NCBI RefSeq assembly: GCF_021129175.1
Contig: NZ_JAJOHV010000084.1
Coordinates: forward strand, 1-44,196
DNA: 44,196 nucleotides
Direction of reading: 5' to 3'
Source: Chromobacterium piscinae
GTDB lineage: Bacteria > Pseudomonadota > Gammaproteobacteria > Burkholderiales > Chromobacteriaceae
Made by a program: the position numbers and the translations under genes. The notes under the pieces were generated by a model. That model was not told the DNA's origin and ran no database searches. It saw nothing but the letters and a program-made list of their open reading frames with translations. Position 1 is the stretch's first letter; each line of letters begins with the position of its first letter. Positions 33,878-42,983 of this stretch are shown one piece after another.

Positions 33878-36800
33878 ATGCAACCTCTCATCGTCGCCCA
33901 ACAAGTTACCCAGGGTATTGCCGACTTTCTGCGCGCCGCCTTTCCCGCCAGCAGCCCCGGTTTTGCCGGGGTAGTCGAACGCTTTCTTGAGCAGCGTGAC
34001 AATGTGTTCAAGGGGCCGTACCTGAGCATTCCGCTGCCTTTCCGGCAGCAGGCGGGCGAGGCACCGGCTTTTGCGTGGCTACCGGCCGGGTTTATTCCGC
34101 ACGCCCACCAGGCCAAGGCCTTCCGCCGCCTGGCGGGTGACGATGCGCGTTCTACGCTGGTGGCCACCGGCACCGGCTCTGGCAAGACCGAGTGCTTTCT
34201 GTACCCGATTCTGGAGCATTGCCGACTGCAGCATGCAGCAGGCAAGCGTGGCATCAAGGCCGTTATTTTGTACCCGATGAACGCGTTGGCAGGCGATCAG
34301 GCCACCCGGGTTGCGAAGGAGATACTGAAGGCGGGTGCACTGGCCGGGGTGCGGGCGGGCTTGTATGTGGGTGAAACGCCAGAGGTGACGTCGCAGGCGG
34401 TGACCACGCTACCCGATGGCAGCGTGACGGTGATTACCGACCGTGACGAGCTGCGGACCAATCCGCCGGATATCTTGCTGACCAACTACAAGATGCTGGA
34501 CTTCCTGCTGGTACGCGCGGCCGATACCCCGCTGTGGGCGTATCAGCAGCCGGATACCTTGCGTTATCTGGTGGTGGACGAGCTGCATACCTTTGATGGG
34601 GCACAGGGCACCGATTTGGCTTGTCTGGTGCGCCGTCTGAAAGGCCGCCTGGATACCCCGCCGGGACAGCTGGTGTGCGTGGGCACGTCGGCAACCCTGG
34701 GCGACGATGGGGTGGGAGATTTGTTGCGCTTTGCCGGCGATATCTTTGGCGAGGCGATGGATGAAGAGGCGGTGATTGCCGAAGACCGCGTTTCGGTAGG
34801 CGACTACCTGGCCGATGCCGTGATCGAATACATGCAAACCCCGCAGCCGGCCAGCGTGGCTGCGCTGGACCCGGCGCAGTATGGTGATATCGCCAGCTAT
34901 ATCGCGGCCCAGTTTGCCCTGTGGTTTGGCCGCACGGTGACCGCGGCAGAAGTGAGGGAAAAAGCCTGGCGGGAAGCGCTGGGCGTGGCCTTGAGGAGCC
35001 ACTTTGCTTTTCAGAACCTGCTGCGCGATCTGGACCGGCTTGGTAGCAAATCAGTTGTGCTGGAAGACCTGCTGGCCTTGCTGCCGCGCCGCTTGCCGGC
35101 CTTTGACGATGAGTGCTATCCCTTGTTGTGGCTTTCCAGTCTGTTGTCGCTGATTGCTTACGCCCGCAAGCCGGGGCATCAGGACTTCTTTTTGCAAGTA
35201 AAGGTAGAAATCTGGCTGCGCGAGCTGCGGCGCATGGTGGCTCCGCTGTCTTTACAGCCGGCGCTGATGTTCCATGACGATTTGGGCCCTGCTGAAAAAG
35301 AGCACGTTTATCTGCCGGTTATCCACTGCCGCGACTGCCACGCTACCGGCTGGGGCAGCACGGTGCACAAAACCAGCCCCAATCAACTATCTCGTGATCT
35401 GCAGGGCTTTTATAGCGCGTTCTTTGCCGAAGACGTGTCGACGCGGTTTATTTTTCCGCCGAGCGAAAACCCGGACCTACGCGTTTTTGAGCGCAAGCAG
35501 GTGTGCCCGGGATGCGGCACCTTGCACCAGGCTAGCCATACCAGCTGCAGCCATTGTCAGCACGAGGGGCTGCTGCCGGTGGAAATTACTGCCAACCTGC
35601 GCGAGAGCACTAAGAACGGCGCCAAGTACACGCGCTCGCATCACGATTGTCCATACTGCGGCGGCCTCAAGACGCTGAGTATTGTGGGCTCGCAAGCGGC
35701 CAGCCTGGCAGCTGTGATGGTGGCGCAGATGTTTGCGTCACGCTTTAACCCCGACAAGAAGCTGATTGCGTTTTCGGACTCGGTGCAGGATGCCGCGCAC
35801 CGTGCCGGTTTCCTGGCGGCACGAACCTGGCGCCTCAACCTGCGCCCCGCGTTGGCGCAGGTGATTGTTGATGCAGCGCAAACCGGCCTGCCGCTTAGCC
35901 TGGCCGACTTGCCACAGGCTTTCGAGCAACGTTGGCGCACCCAGCTGGGCGATGGCCATTACCTGGCAAATTTCCTGCCACCGGTTCTGCACTGGTTACG
36001 CGATTACGAAACGCTGATGGTCGAGGGCGCGCTGCCTGCCGACAGCGAGCTGCCCAAGCTGATATCGCAAATCATGCCGTGGCTGATTAATGCCGAGTTT
36101 GGCCAGGATGCACGAATCGGCCGCTCCCTGGTGGTAACCGGTACCGCCAGCGTTCAGCCCGACCCGCAAGCGCTGGAGAGCGCGGTCAATTGGCTGTTGC
36201 CGCGTGTGTCGCAAGAGATCGACCCGCTAGCAGGGGTAACTGCCGCCGAAGTGAAGGTGTTTTTGAGTGGCCTGATTGAAACCATGATCCGCGCCGGTGC
36301 CTGGCAAGATGCGGGGCTGGATTTTTACGCCAAGGTGGGCTCTACCCCGTGGCCGTACAAGAGAACACCGTTCCAGTACAAGCTACTGACGAGTCCGCGC
36401 TCGCCGCGCTTTTTGTCGCTGGTGGCATACAAGCAATCGCTGAGTGTTGCGGGTGAAAAGTTATTCCGCGCCTGGGCATTCAAGGCCTTTGCGGCATTGC
36501 ACAGCGTGGCGCTGGGGGCGGATGCCCTGATTATCCCCTTGTACCGTCTGGCGTTAAGAGCGCTGGTAGAGGCCAAGCTTGCAGTAGAGCTGGATGGTGA
36601 CACCACCGAAGAGGTGAGTGTATGGGGTTTGCAGCCTAAAGCCTTCAGAGTGCTGCCAGGGGTAAGCCATTGGCAGTGCGCCAATTGCCACAGCGCAGTG
36701 TTTGCCGCGCACGATGATTCGTTGGCCGGCCAACCTTGCCGCCGGTTGGATTGTCGTGGGCAGTTGGCGGCAGCCGAGCCATTAGGTGACTACTATCGCA

Positions 36801-39800
36801 AGTTGTACTTGAACGCCGATATCCAGCGAGTGGTGGCGCACGAGCATACCGGTTTGTTACCACGCGAAACCCGAGAGCGGGTCGAGCGCAACTTCAAATC
36901 GGACAGCGGCCAACCTGGTGCCATTAATGTGCTGTCCGCTACGCCGACGCTGGAGATGGGTATCGACATCGGCGATTTGTCGTGCACCTTGTTGTGCTCG
37001 GTGCCGCCGCAGCAGGCTAATTATATTCAGCGGGCCGGCCGGGCCGGCCGTAGTACCGGTAATACCTTGCTGATGACGATGGCCACCAGCAAGCCGCACG
37101 ACCTGTACTTCTGGCAAGACCCCAAAGCCATGATTGCCGGCAGTGTGCAGGCACCTGGCGTGTTTCTAAATGCCTCTGCAGTATTGGAGCGCCAGCTTAC
37201 TGCTTTTACGCTGGACTGCTGGGTACGGGAAACCGGCCAAGCGGCACAGATTCCGGCAGAGGTACGCGCGGTATTTGCGGCAATTGAAAAGCAGAACCTT
37301 AGCCGCTTCCCTTACCCCTGGTTGAGCTTCATCGATCAAAACCGCGAAAGCCTGCTGAGTCGCTTTGTCGCGCTGTTCAATACCGGTGCTTTTACCCCTC
37401 TCACACCAGAAACCGTGCAGTGGCTCAGTACCTTCATTGATGGCGGTATCGGAGAAGAAGGATCTTTGCCTTGGAAGCTGGTGCATCGTTTGAGTGGTAT
37501 TGCTAATGATGTAACTGAAATCAAGCGCCAGCGCGACCGCACCGTGAAGGAGGCCGAAAAGCTTCAGGCGCTGGAAGTGTTGGGTGAGGAGCAGCAGGAA
37601 GAACTGGTGCAACTGCAACAGGAACGAATCGCCTTGGCGCGCTTGGTCGGCGCCATTGAGGGCAAGGCCACGCTGAATGTGCTGACGGACGAAGGCTTGT
37701 TGCCCAACTATGCCTTCCCGGAACAGGGGGTGTTGCTGCGCTCCATCATCGTGCGAGATGCCAAGCCGAGTACCGAGCGGCCAGACCCGCTGACTTTTGA
37801 GTATGAGCGGCCGGGTGCTGCGGCCATTACTGAGCTAGCGCCTAATAACACGTTCTACGCTGAGGGGCGCCGGGTGATGGTGAGCCAGGTGGATGTGTCC
37901 AAGATCAAGCCAGAGGCCTGGCGTTTCTGCCGCCAGTGCGCGTACACCGAGCCGCTGTCGTCGGGCGATCATCATCAGAACTGCCCGCGTTGCGGCGATA
38001 CCTTGTGGCGCGATAGTGGGCGCGTGCACGAGATGTTGAGGCTGACAACGGTTTTTGCCCGCACGCTGGACCGAGACAGCCGCATTGCAGACGACAGTGA
38101 CGAGCGTCAGCGCGGGTTTTATGTGCGCCAGGCCTTGGTGGACTCAGCCCCCGAGGCGGTACGGCAAGCATTTGCCGTAGACCAGCCGTCGTTTCCGTTT
38201 GGTTTCGAGTTTCTCGACAAAGTGACATTCCGCGAGGTGAACTTTGGCGAGCAGACGCCAGAGCCAAACCCCATGGTGGTTGCGGGCGAAGAGCTAAACC
38301 GGCCGGGTTTCACGATTTGCCCGGAGTGCGGCACGATTCAGCGCCGGCGCAAAGCGGACGAGCAGTACCGTAACCATGCGGCTTGGTGCAGCCGTCGCAA
38401 GGATGCCGAAGCGAATACGCAGCAGTGTGTGTTTTTGTACCGAGAGTTTACAAGCGAGGGTATTCGCATCTTCCTGCCGGAAGTGGGCTTTACCGATACC
38501 AAAGGCGCGTTGCTGAGCTTTGTGGCTGCGCTGGAACTGGGTCTGACCAAACGCTTCAGGGGGGCGGTGGCTCACTTGCGCATTGCGCTGGATGTACGCA
38601 TGGCGGCAGGGTCTGATCAGCCACGGGCTTATCTGGTGATTTACGACAGCGTGCCAGGGGGGACGGGTTATCTGAAAGAGCTGATGCGAGACCCGGAGCC
38701 CTTGTTTGAGGTGATGTCTCTGGCCTTGCAGTCTCTGGATGCTTGTCCTTGCAACCAGGATGACGAAGCTGATGGTTGCCATCGTTGTGTCTATCGATAT
38801 CACAACAGTAGCGACCGCCACGCTATTTCGCGCCGGGCAGCACAAAAGCTGCTGGGCCAGGCCTTGCAGCATAAGGCGGCGCTCAAGCCGGTAGGCAATT
38901 TGTCCACCCTATCGACCAGTAATGCTTTGCTGGATAGCGTGCTGGAGCAGCGTTTTATTGAAGCGCTGCGGCGTTCGCATGGCGGTACCAAATTCGAATT
39001 GTCCGAATTACTTTTCCGTGGCAAACCGGGTTATCTGGTGAAAGCCAATGGTCGTCGCTGGTGCCTCGAACTACAGGTAAACCTTGGGCCGCAAGATGGG
39101 GTGGTGCTAGCCAGTAAGCCAGACTTTGTGTTCTGGCCAGATGACACTAGTGATGACAAGCCAATTGCGGTGTTTCTGGATGGATGGCAGTACCACAAGG
39201 ATATCATCACCCAAGATCTGGCAAAACGCATGGCGATTGCCAAGAGTGGCAAGTTTTCGGTTTGGACCTTGACCTGGGACGATTTGGAAGAAGCGCTGCA
39301 GGGTAAGCTGCCAGCAACGCCTTCGCCCTGGCCAGCTTTGATTCATGAACAAGCCGCAGCAGGATTGGCCAAGCTATTTAATGTACAGGGCATAGAGCAT
39401 CTGTCTGCCCTCAAGGCTATGCCGGTATTTCAGCAGCTGCATTACCGTTTATATGCCTGCGACCATCAGGCTATGCGCAAGCATGCCTGCGTACTGGGCA
39501 TTGGCCTAATGAAGCCAGAAGGGGATGCAACGCAGTTGGCTGCATTGAAGGTAGGAGACTGGTGGCGGCGCTTGGTCGATCTGGCCTTGCTGCCCGATAC
39601 GCGGCAGTACAAGTGGAGCATGCGTTTACTATGGGGCTCTTGCGGTATGGCCATCGGCCTGGATGCCCCAAGCTTAGGGCATATTCTACAAGGTGGGTCA
39701 AAGCCTTTGCACGAGCCAGTGCTTGTCGTGCAGTGGAAGGATCAGATCGGTTCGGATATTGAGTGCCTGCAGCGGTGGCAACAGCTGTGGCAATGTCTGA

Positions 39801-40198
39801 ATCTGTTGCTGCCCTTAAGGCACCTTTGGATAGGGAATGATGCCATGGTAGGTGTGGACAGCATGCACGCCTGCCCAGCCTTGCACATGAAAGAGGCTGA
39901 CTTGCCTGCTGAGTGGACGGGTGTGGCAGAGGTGTGCGATGCCATTCTCCAGCCATTTTTGGTTACGATGGCGGCACGGCTACCACTACCAGAAGATGGT
40001 TTTGCCTTGCTCAACGACAAGGGACGCGTCATGGCAGAGGCTGAGTTGGCTTGGCCACTGCACAAGGTAGCAGTACTGTTACCTGACAATGATGACCAAG
40101 TGGCAGTCTTTAAGCAGTATGGCTGGCATATATTTGTGCTAAATGATGGTTTTGATGTCGATCAGCTGATTGGACTAATGACGGAGTTGAACGCATGA
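33878..40198 (+). CDS. Giant fusion: DrmA-like helicase + DUF1998 (DrmB-like) + Vsr-like nuclease-fold tail
   Basis: This 2106-residue protein begins with an SF2 helicase: Walker A TGTGSGKT at 97-104, DELH at 234-237, GTSATLG at about 268. Zinc-type Cys pairs follow at 484/487 and 543/546, with SCSHC and CPYCGG after them. Lobe 2 has LSATPTLEMGIDIGDL (about 1018) and QRAGRAGR (about 1051). Further CxxC pairs and a DUF1998 region come next, with its Cys cluster at 1623, 1625, 1634 and 1637 (ACPCNQDD, then DGCHRCVY). The tail from about 1690 carries KPDFVFWP with Asp1749 and VFLDGWQYH with Asp1768 and His1773, resembling Vsr/DUF559-type PD-(D/E)xK folds. In DISARM, helicase (DrmA) and DUF1998 protein (DrmB) are separate genes. 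The stop overlaps the next start (ATGA). Confidence 0.85.
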   Translation: MQPLIVAQQVTQGIADFLRAAFPASSPGFAGVVERFLEQRDNVFKGPYLSIPLPFRQQAGEAPAFAWLPAGFIPHAHQAKAFRRLAGDDARSTLVATGTGSGKTECFLYPILEHCRLQHAAGKRGIKAVILYPMNALAGDQATRVAKEILKAGALAGVRAGLYVGETPEVTSQAVTTLPDGSVTVITDRDELRTNPPDILLTNYKMLDFLLVRAADTPLWAYQQPDTLRYLVVDELHTFDGAQGTDLACLVRRLKGRLDTPPGQLVCVGTSATLGDDGVGDLLRFAGDIFGEAMDEEAVIAEDRVSVGDYLADAVIEYMQTPQPASVAALDPAQYGDIASYIAAQFALWFGRTVTAAEVREKAWREALGVALRSHFAFQNLLRDLDRLGSKSVVLEDLLALLPRRLPAFDDECYPLLWLSSLLSLIAYARKPGHQDFFLQVKVEIWLRELRRMVAPLSLQPALMFHDDLGPAEKEHVYLPVIHCRDCHATGWGSTVHKTSPNQLSRDLQGFYSAFFAEDVSTRFIFPPSENPDLRVFERKQVCPGCGTLHQASHTSCSHCQHEGLLPVEITANLRESTKNGAKYTRSHHDCPYCGGLKTLSIVGSQAASLAAVMVAQMFASRFNPDKKLIAFSDSVQDAAHRAGFLAARTWRLNLRPALAQVIVDAAQTGLPLSLADLPQAFEQRWRTQLGDGHYLANFLPPVLHWLRDYETLMVEGALPADSELPKLISQIMPWLINAEFGQDARIGRSLVVTGTASVQPDPQALESAVNWLLPRVSQEIDPLAGVTAAEVKVFLSGLIETMIRAGAWQDAGLDFYAKVGSTPWPYKRTPFQYKLLTSPRSPRFLSLVAYKQSLSVAGEKLFRAWAFKAFAALHSVALGADALIIPLYRLALRALVEAKLAVELDGDTTEEVSVWGLQPKAFRVLPGVSHWQCANCHSAVFAAHDDSLAGQPCRRLDCRGQLAAAEPLGDYYRKLYLNADIQRVVAHEHTGLLPRETRERVERNFKSDSGQPGAINVLSATPTLEMGIDIGDLSCTLLCSVPPQQANYIQRAGRAGRSTGNTLLMTMATSKPHDLYFWQDPKAMIAGSVQAPGVFLNASAVLERQLTAFTLDCWVRETGQAAQIPAEVRAVFAAIEKQNLSRFPYPWLSFIDQNRESLLSRFVALFNTGAFTPLTPETVQWLSTFIDGGIGEEGSLPWKLVHRLSGIANDVTEIKRQRDRTVKEAEKLQALEVLGEEQQEELVQLQQERIALARLVGAIEGKATLNVLTDEGLLPNYAFPEQGVLLRSIIVRDAKPSTERPDPLTFEYERPGAAAITELAPNNTFYAEGRRVMVSQVDVSKIKPEAWRFCRQCAYTEPLSSGDHHQNCPRCGDTLWRDSGRVHEMLRLTTVFARTLDRDSRIADDSDERQRGFYVRQALVDSAPEAVRQAFAVDQPSFPFGFEFLDKVTFREVNFGEQTPEPNPMVVAGEELNRPGFTICPECGTIQRRRKADEQYRNHAAWCSRRKDAEANTQQCVFLYREFTSEGIRIFLPEVGFTDTKGALLSFVAALELGLTKRFRGAVAHLRIALDVRMAAGSDQPRAYLVIYDSVPGGTGYLKELMRDPEPLFEVMSLALQSLDACPCNQDDEADGCHRCVYRYHNSSDRHAISRRAAQKLLGQALQHKAALKPVGNLSTLSTSNALLDSVLEQRFIEALRRSHGGTKFELSELLFRGKPGYLVKANGRRWCLELQVNLGPQDGVVLASKPDFVFWPDDTSDDKPIAVFLDGWQYHKDIITQDLAKRMAIAKSGKFSVWTLTWDDLEEALQGKLPATPSPWPALIHEQAAAGLAKLFNVQGIEHLSALKAMPVFQQLHYRLYACDHQAMRKHACVLGIGLMKPEGDATQLAALKVGDWWRRLVDLALLPDTRQYKWSMRLLWGSCGMAIGLDAPSLGHILQGGSKPLHEPVLVVQWKDQIGSDIECLQRWQQLWQCLNLLLPLRHLWIGNDAMVGVDSMHACPALHMKEADLPAEWTGVAEVCDAILQPFLVTMAARLPLPEDGFALLNDKGRVMAEAELAWPLHKVAVLLPDNDDQVAVFKQYGWHIFVLNDGFDVDQLIGLMTELNA

Positions 40199-42297
40199 GC
40201 TTGACCCCAAAAATCGCCATATCAGATGACTTTCTGAAGTCATTTGCCGCGGTGCCGCGCTCGCACCAGCAAGCGGTGCTGAATTTTGTTGCCAAGTTTA
40301 GGCAAAATCCTTTGGCCACGGGTATCAATTACGAGCGAATCCATGATGCAGCTGACCCCAACATGCGGTCGGTACGAGTAAACGACAATATCCGTGGCAT
40401 TGTGTTGAAACCGGATGTGGGCAATGTGTATTGCTTGCTGTGGGTGGACCAGCATGACGACGCTTATCAATGGGCAAGGCGACATAAAGTTGCCATTCAC
40501 CCTGAAGTAGGCAGCATTCAGATTTTTTCGGTGGAAGAGGCCGCTGCAGCCAACAATGTGGCGGTTGCAGTTGACCAACCGGCTGGCTTGTTTGCCGGGC
40601 TGAAAGATCGCGAGATTAGGCGCTTGGGCGTGCCTGATGAGATGCTGCCATTGGTACGTGCGGTGGCCAATGACGCAGAGCTGGATTCCTTGCAATCTCG
40701 CTTGCCAGATGAGGCCTACGAAGCCTTGTTTTTGTTCGCGGCCGGTGACTCGCTGGAGCAGGTTCTTCTGGAAATGGAGGCTCAGCAGGAGCCTATCGAC
40801 CCGCATGACTTTAGCGCGGCCTTGGATCGAGATGTGTCGCGCCGACATTTTGTCGTGCTGACGGATGACAGCGACCTTGAGGCACTGCTTGGCGCCCCAC
40901 TTGAGCGGTGGCGAGTGTTTTTGCACCGCAGTCAACGTAAGCTGGTCGAGCGTGACTGGAGTGGTCCGGTAAAAGTAACGGGTGGGGCGGGGACAGGTAA
41001 AACGGTTGTTGCGATGCATCGTGCCGCAAGGCTGGCAAAACAATACGCGGATATTCCCGGGCGGCCAGTGGTGTTCACCACATTTACCAAGACGCTTGCC
41101 GAAGATATCCGGCAGCACCTTGCCTTGCTTTGCAGCCCGCAGGAGTTGGAAAAAATCCAGGTTGTCAACCTGGACCAATGGGCTTCTGGCTTGCTTCGCC
41201 GCTTTGGCTACAAAAGTAATTTGCTGTATAGCGAATCAGAGCGACGGCAGTACTGGAACGCAGCGATGTCGGCACTTTCTGGCAGCGTGGATCTGTCTCC
41301 GACATTTTTGCGTGCTGAATTTGAGCGCGTGGTATTGCCACAAGGTTGTGAGACGGCCGAAGACTATATGCGAGCCAGTCGTATCGGGCGTGGTGGCCAG
41401 CTGAGCCGGCAGCTGCGCAAGGCAATCTGGCCAGTTTTTGCCGAGTATCGTGCCCAGCTACAGGCTGCCCAGTACAAAGAGCCTGAAGAGGCTTTCCGCG
41501 AGGCGGCACAATTGTTGGCAGGCTCTGCTGAGTCGCTCGGCATCCGCGCTATGGTTGTCGATGAGGCCCAGGACATTAGTAGCGCCGCCTTTGAGCTTAT
41601 CCGTATTGCGGTACCGCCGGCAGAGAATGATCTTTTCATTGTCGGTGATGCGCACCAGCGTATCTATCGGCACAAGGTAGTTTTGAGCCGTACCGGTATT
41701 GAGGTACGAGGCCGTAGCAAAAGCCTGAAGGTGAACTATCGGACTACAGATGAAATTCGCCGCTGGGCGTGCGCCCAGTTGGAAGGATGCGACATTGACG
41801 ATCTTGACGGTAACCAGGACTCCTTGCGTGGTTACAAATCGCTAACACATGGCGATTTGCCTGATGTATTGCATAGCACCTCCATACAAGAGGATGCGGT
41901 ACACGTTGGCGCTATCCTCAAAGAGCTTGCTGCAGATGGTATCGATGCTCGCCAAGTGTGCGTGACTGCCAGAACTAATGATGATCTGGATGCGATAGCA
42001 ACTGTGCTGAGACAGGCTAATGTTGCCGTTCACAAGTTGGACACCAATACGGCTGATGATGAAGCTGCTGCTGGTGTACGGCTTTCAACCATGCATCGGA
42101 TTAAAGGCCTGGAATTCAATGTGGTGGTTATTGCGGCTTACAAAGGAGTCGAGGCCTATGCGGCACTTCACAGCCGCGATGAGGATGCTGGTGTTGCGGA
42201 GGAAACAGAGGTGGCAGAGCGCTGCTTGTTGCATGTGGCGGCTACCAGGGCAAAACAGCATCTTTTTGTGTTGAACCGTGTTGCCAACGTTGCCTAG
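40195..42297 (+). CDS. UvrD-type helicase with a RelE/ParE-like N-terminal domain
   Basis: The 700-residue protein has two parts. Residues 1-100 (ISDDFLKSFAAVPRSHQQAVLNF, then SVRVNDNIRGIVLKPD and VYCLLWVDQHDDAYQWARRH) match the RelE/ParE toxin fold. From about 240 a superfamily 1 helicase follows: Walker A GGAGTGKT at 263-270, DEAQD at 456-460, VNYRTTDEIRRWA (motif IV region), STMHRIKGLEF (about 632) and HVAATRAKQHL (about 680). No antitoxin gene is adjacent, so the RelE part may serve nucleic-acid or ribosome contact instead of free toxicity. It is the last gene of the operon, joined by a 4-base ATGA overlap to the giant fusion gene. It probably unwinds or processes DNA intermediates of the system. 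Confidence 0.87.
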   Translation: MSLTPKIAISDDFLKSFAAVPRSHQQAVLNFVAKFRQNPLATGINYERIHDAADPNMRSVRVNDNIRGIVLKPDVGNVYCLLWVDQHDDAYQWARRHKVAIHPEVGSIQIFSVEEAAAANNVAVAVDQPAGLFAGLKDREIRRLGVPDEMLPLVRAVANDAELDSLQSRLPDEAYEALFLFAAGDSLEQVLLEMEAQQEPIDPHDFSAALDRDVSRRHFVVLTDDSDLEALLGAPLERWRVFLHRSQRKLVERDWSGPVKVTGGAGTGKTVVAMHRAARLAKQYADIPGRPVVFTTFTKTLAEDIRQHLALLCSPQELEKIQVVNLDQWASGLLRRFGYKSNLLYSESERRQYWNAAMSALSGSVDLSPTFLRAEFERVVLPQGCETAEDYMRASRIGRGGQLSRQLRKAIWPVFAEYRAQLQAAQYKEPEEAFREAAQLLAGSAESLGIRAMVVDEAQDISSAAFELIRIAVPPAENDLFIVGDAHQRIYRHKVVLSRTGIEVRGRSKSLKVNYRTTDEIRRWACAQLEGCDIDDLDGNQDSLRGYKSLTHGDLPDVLHSTSIQEDAVHVGAILKELAADGIDARQVCVTARTNDDLDAIATVLRQANVAVHKLDTNTADDEAAAGVRLSTMHRIKGLEFNVVVIAAYKGVEAYAALHSRDEDAGVAEETEVAERCLLHVAATRAKQHLFVLNRVANVA

Positions 42298-42494
42298 CCG
42301 GGCGGGTTTAGAACTGGCGACTGATATCGTACCTTGCCTGTCAAACCAATATGAGTAGGTTATGGCCGCAATGACATTCAGCCATTTTGACATAAGTAAT
42401 TTATGAAATAAGTTTATTGTCATTTTGAAAGTACCTGTAATTGCCATTAGATGGCGAAGTGCTATTCGGATAACTTTCTCGATTGAAAAAAATT
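42298..42494. other. AT-rich island tail without a gene
   Basis: About 200 bases of clearly AT-rich DNA separate the last defence gene from the broken sensor kinase. An imperfect inverted repeat, ttgacataag ... ttattgtcat, spans about 42388-42428. I see no terminator with a clear T-run, no tRNA fragment and no coding pattern. The join to host DNA is near 42505. Confidence 0.5.
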
Positions 42495-42983
42495 TCACCC
42501 ATATATCCCCTGCAGCCGGCCGCGCAGCACTGTGACCGGCGTGCGCAGCTCGTGGGCGATGGCGGCGTTCCAGAACGCCTGCTCCTTGGTCATGCGCTGC
42601 AGCTGGTCCGCCAGCGCGTTGAAATCGTCGGCCAGCGCGGCGGCCTCGCGCAAGGAGCGGTCGCCGGCCGCCGCCCGCGCGTCCAGATCGCCCTGTGCGA
42701 CGCGGCGTATGCCCGCCGCCACGGAGTTGAGCGGCACCAGGATGCGGCGCGCCAGGCGCAGGCCCATCACCACCGACAGCGCCAGGCCCGCCACGGTGCT
42801 GGAAATCAGCCACACCCACTCCGGCGCGGTCATCTTCAAGCCCGGCGCGTCGAACTGCACCGGCCAATAGGTCATCGCCACGTAGTAGAAATTGAAGCCG
42901 GTCACCACCACCAGCACGGTCACGCAGAAAGCCATTGTCGCCATCGACAGCGCTATCTGGCGGCTCAGCCCCTCCAGCCTCAT
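42495..42983 (-). pseudogene. Sensor histidine kinase truncated at the island border (BaeS/AdeS-like)
   Basis: The 162 residues left comprise a first membrane helix (about 14-36), a short periplasmic loop (YWPVQFDAPGLKMTAPEW), a second helix (about 57-76), a HAMP linker (RRILVPLNSVAAGIRRVAQGDLDAR) and the H-box with His144 in AAIAHELRTPVTVLRGRLQG. It then reads IYG and stops in AT-rich island DNA. The ATP-binding HATPase domain (N, G1, F, G2 boxes) is missing, so it cannot autophosphorylate. The start at 42983 overlaps the regulator stop by four bases (ATGA) with GGAG upstream, so the gene was the second in a regulator-sensor operon. Wording such as HELRTPVTVLRGRLQG is typical of AdeS/BaeS sensors of RND efflux pumps. 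Confidence 0.88.

Larger units (their letters stand above)
22278..42505. mobile_element. Genomic island at tRNA-Arg (defence island, apparently immobilised)
   Basis: The left edge is the tRNA 3' end followed by an integrase fragment. The right edge lies at about 42505, where a sensor kinase gene is cut. The interior has lower G+C and looser codon use than both flanks. It carries an integrase remnant, one insertion sequence and a six-gene defence-like operon. No copy of the tRNA 3' end was found near the right edge, so the border is probably a secondary rearrangement and not the original attR. Confidence 0.7.

Noticed and set aside
23899-42297. Reading the operon as a BREX system
   Set aside because: WYL regulator, PglX-like methylase and kinase recall BREX, but the defining PglZ phosphatase and BrxC ATPase are absent and the helicases are of DISARM type.
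42085-42867. A 260-codon minus-strand frame spanning the island border
   Set aside because: It is a shadow frame opposite the UvrD gene on one side and out of frame with the sensor kinase on the other; its two halves have unrelated composition.
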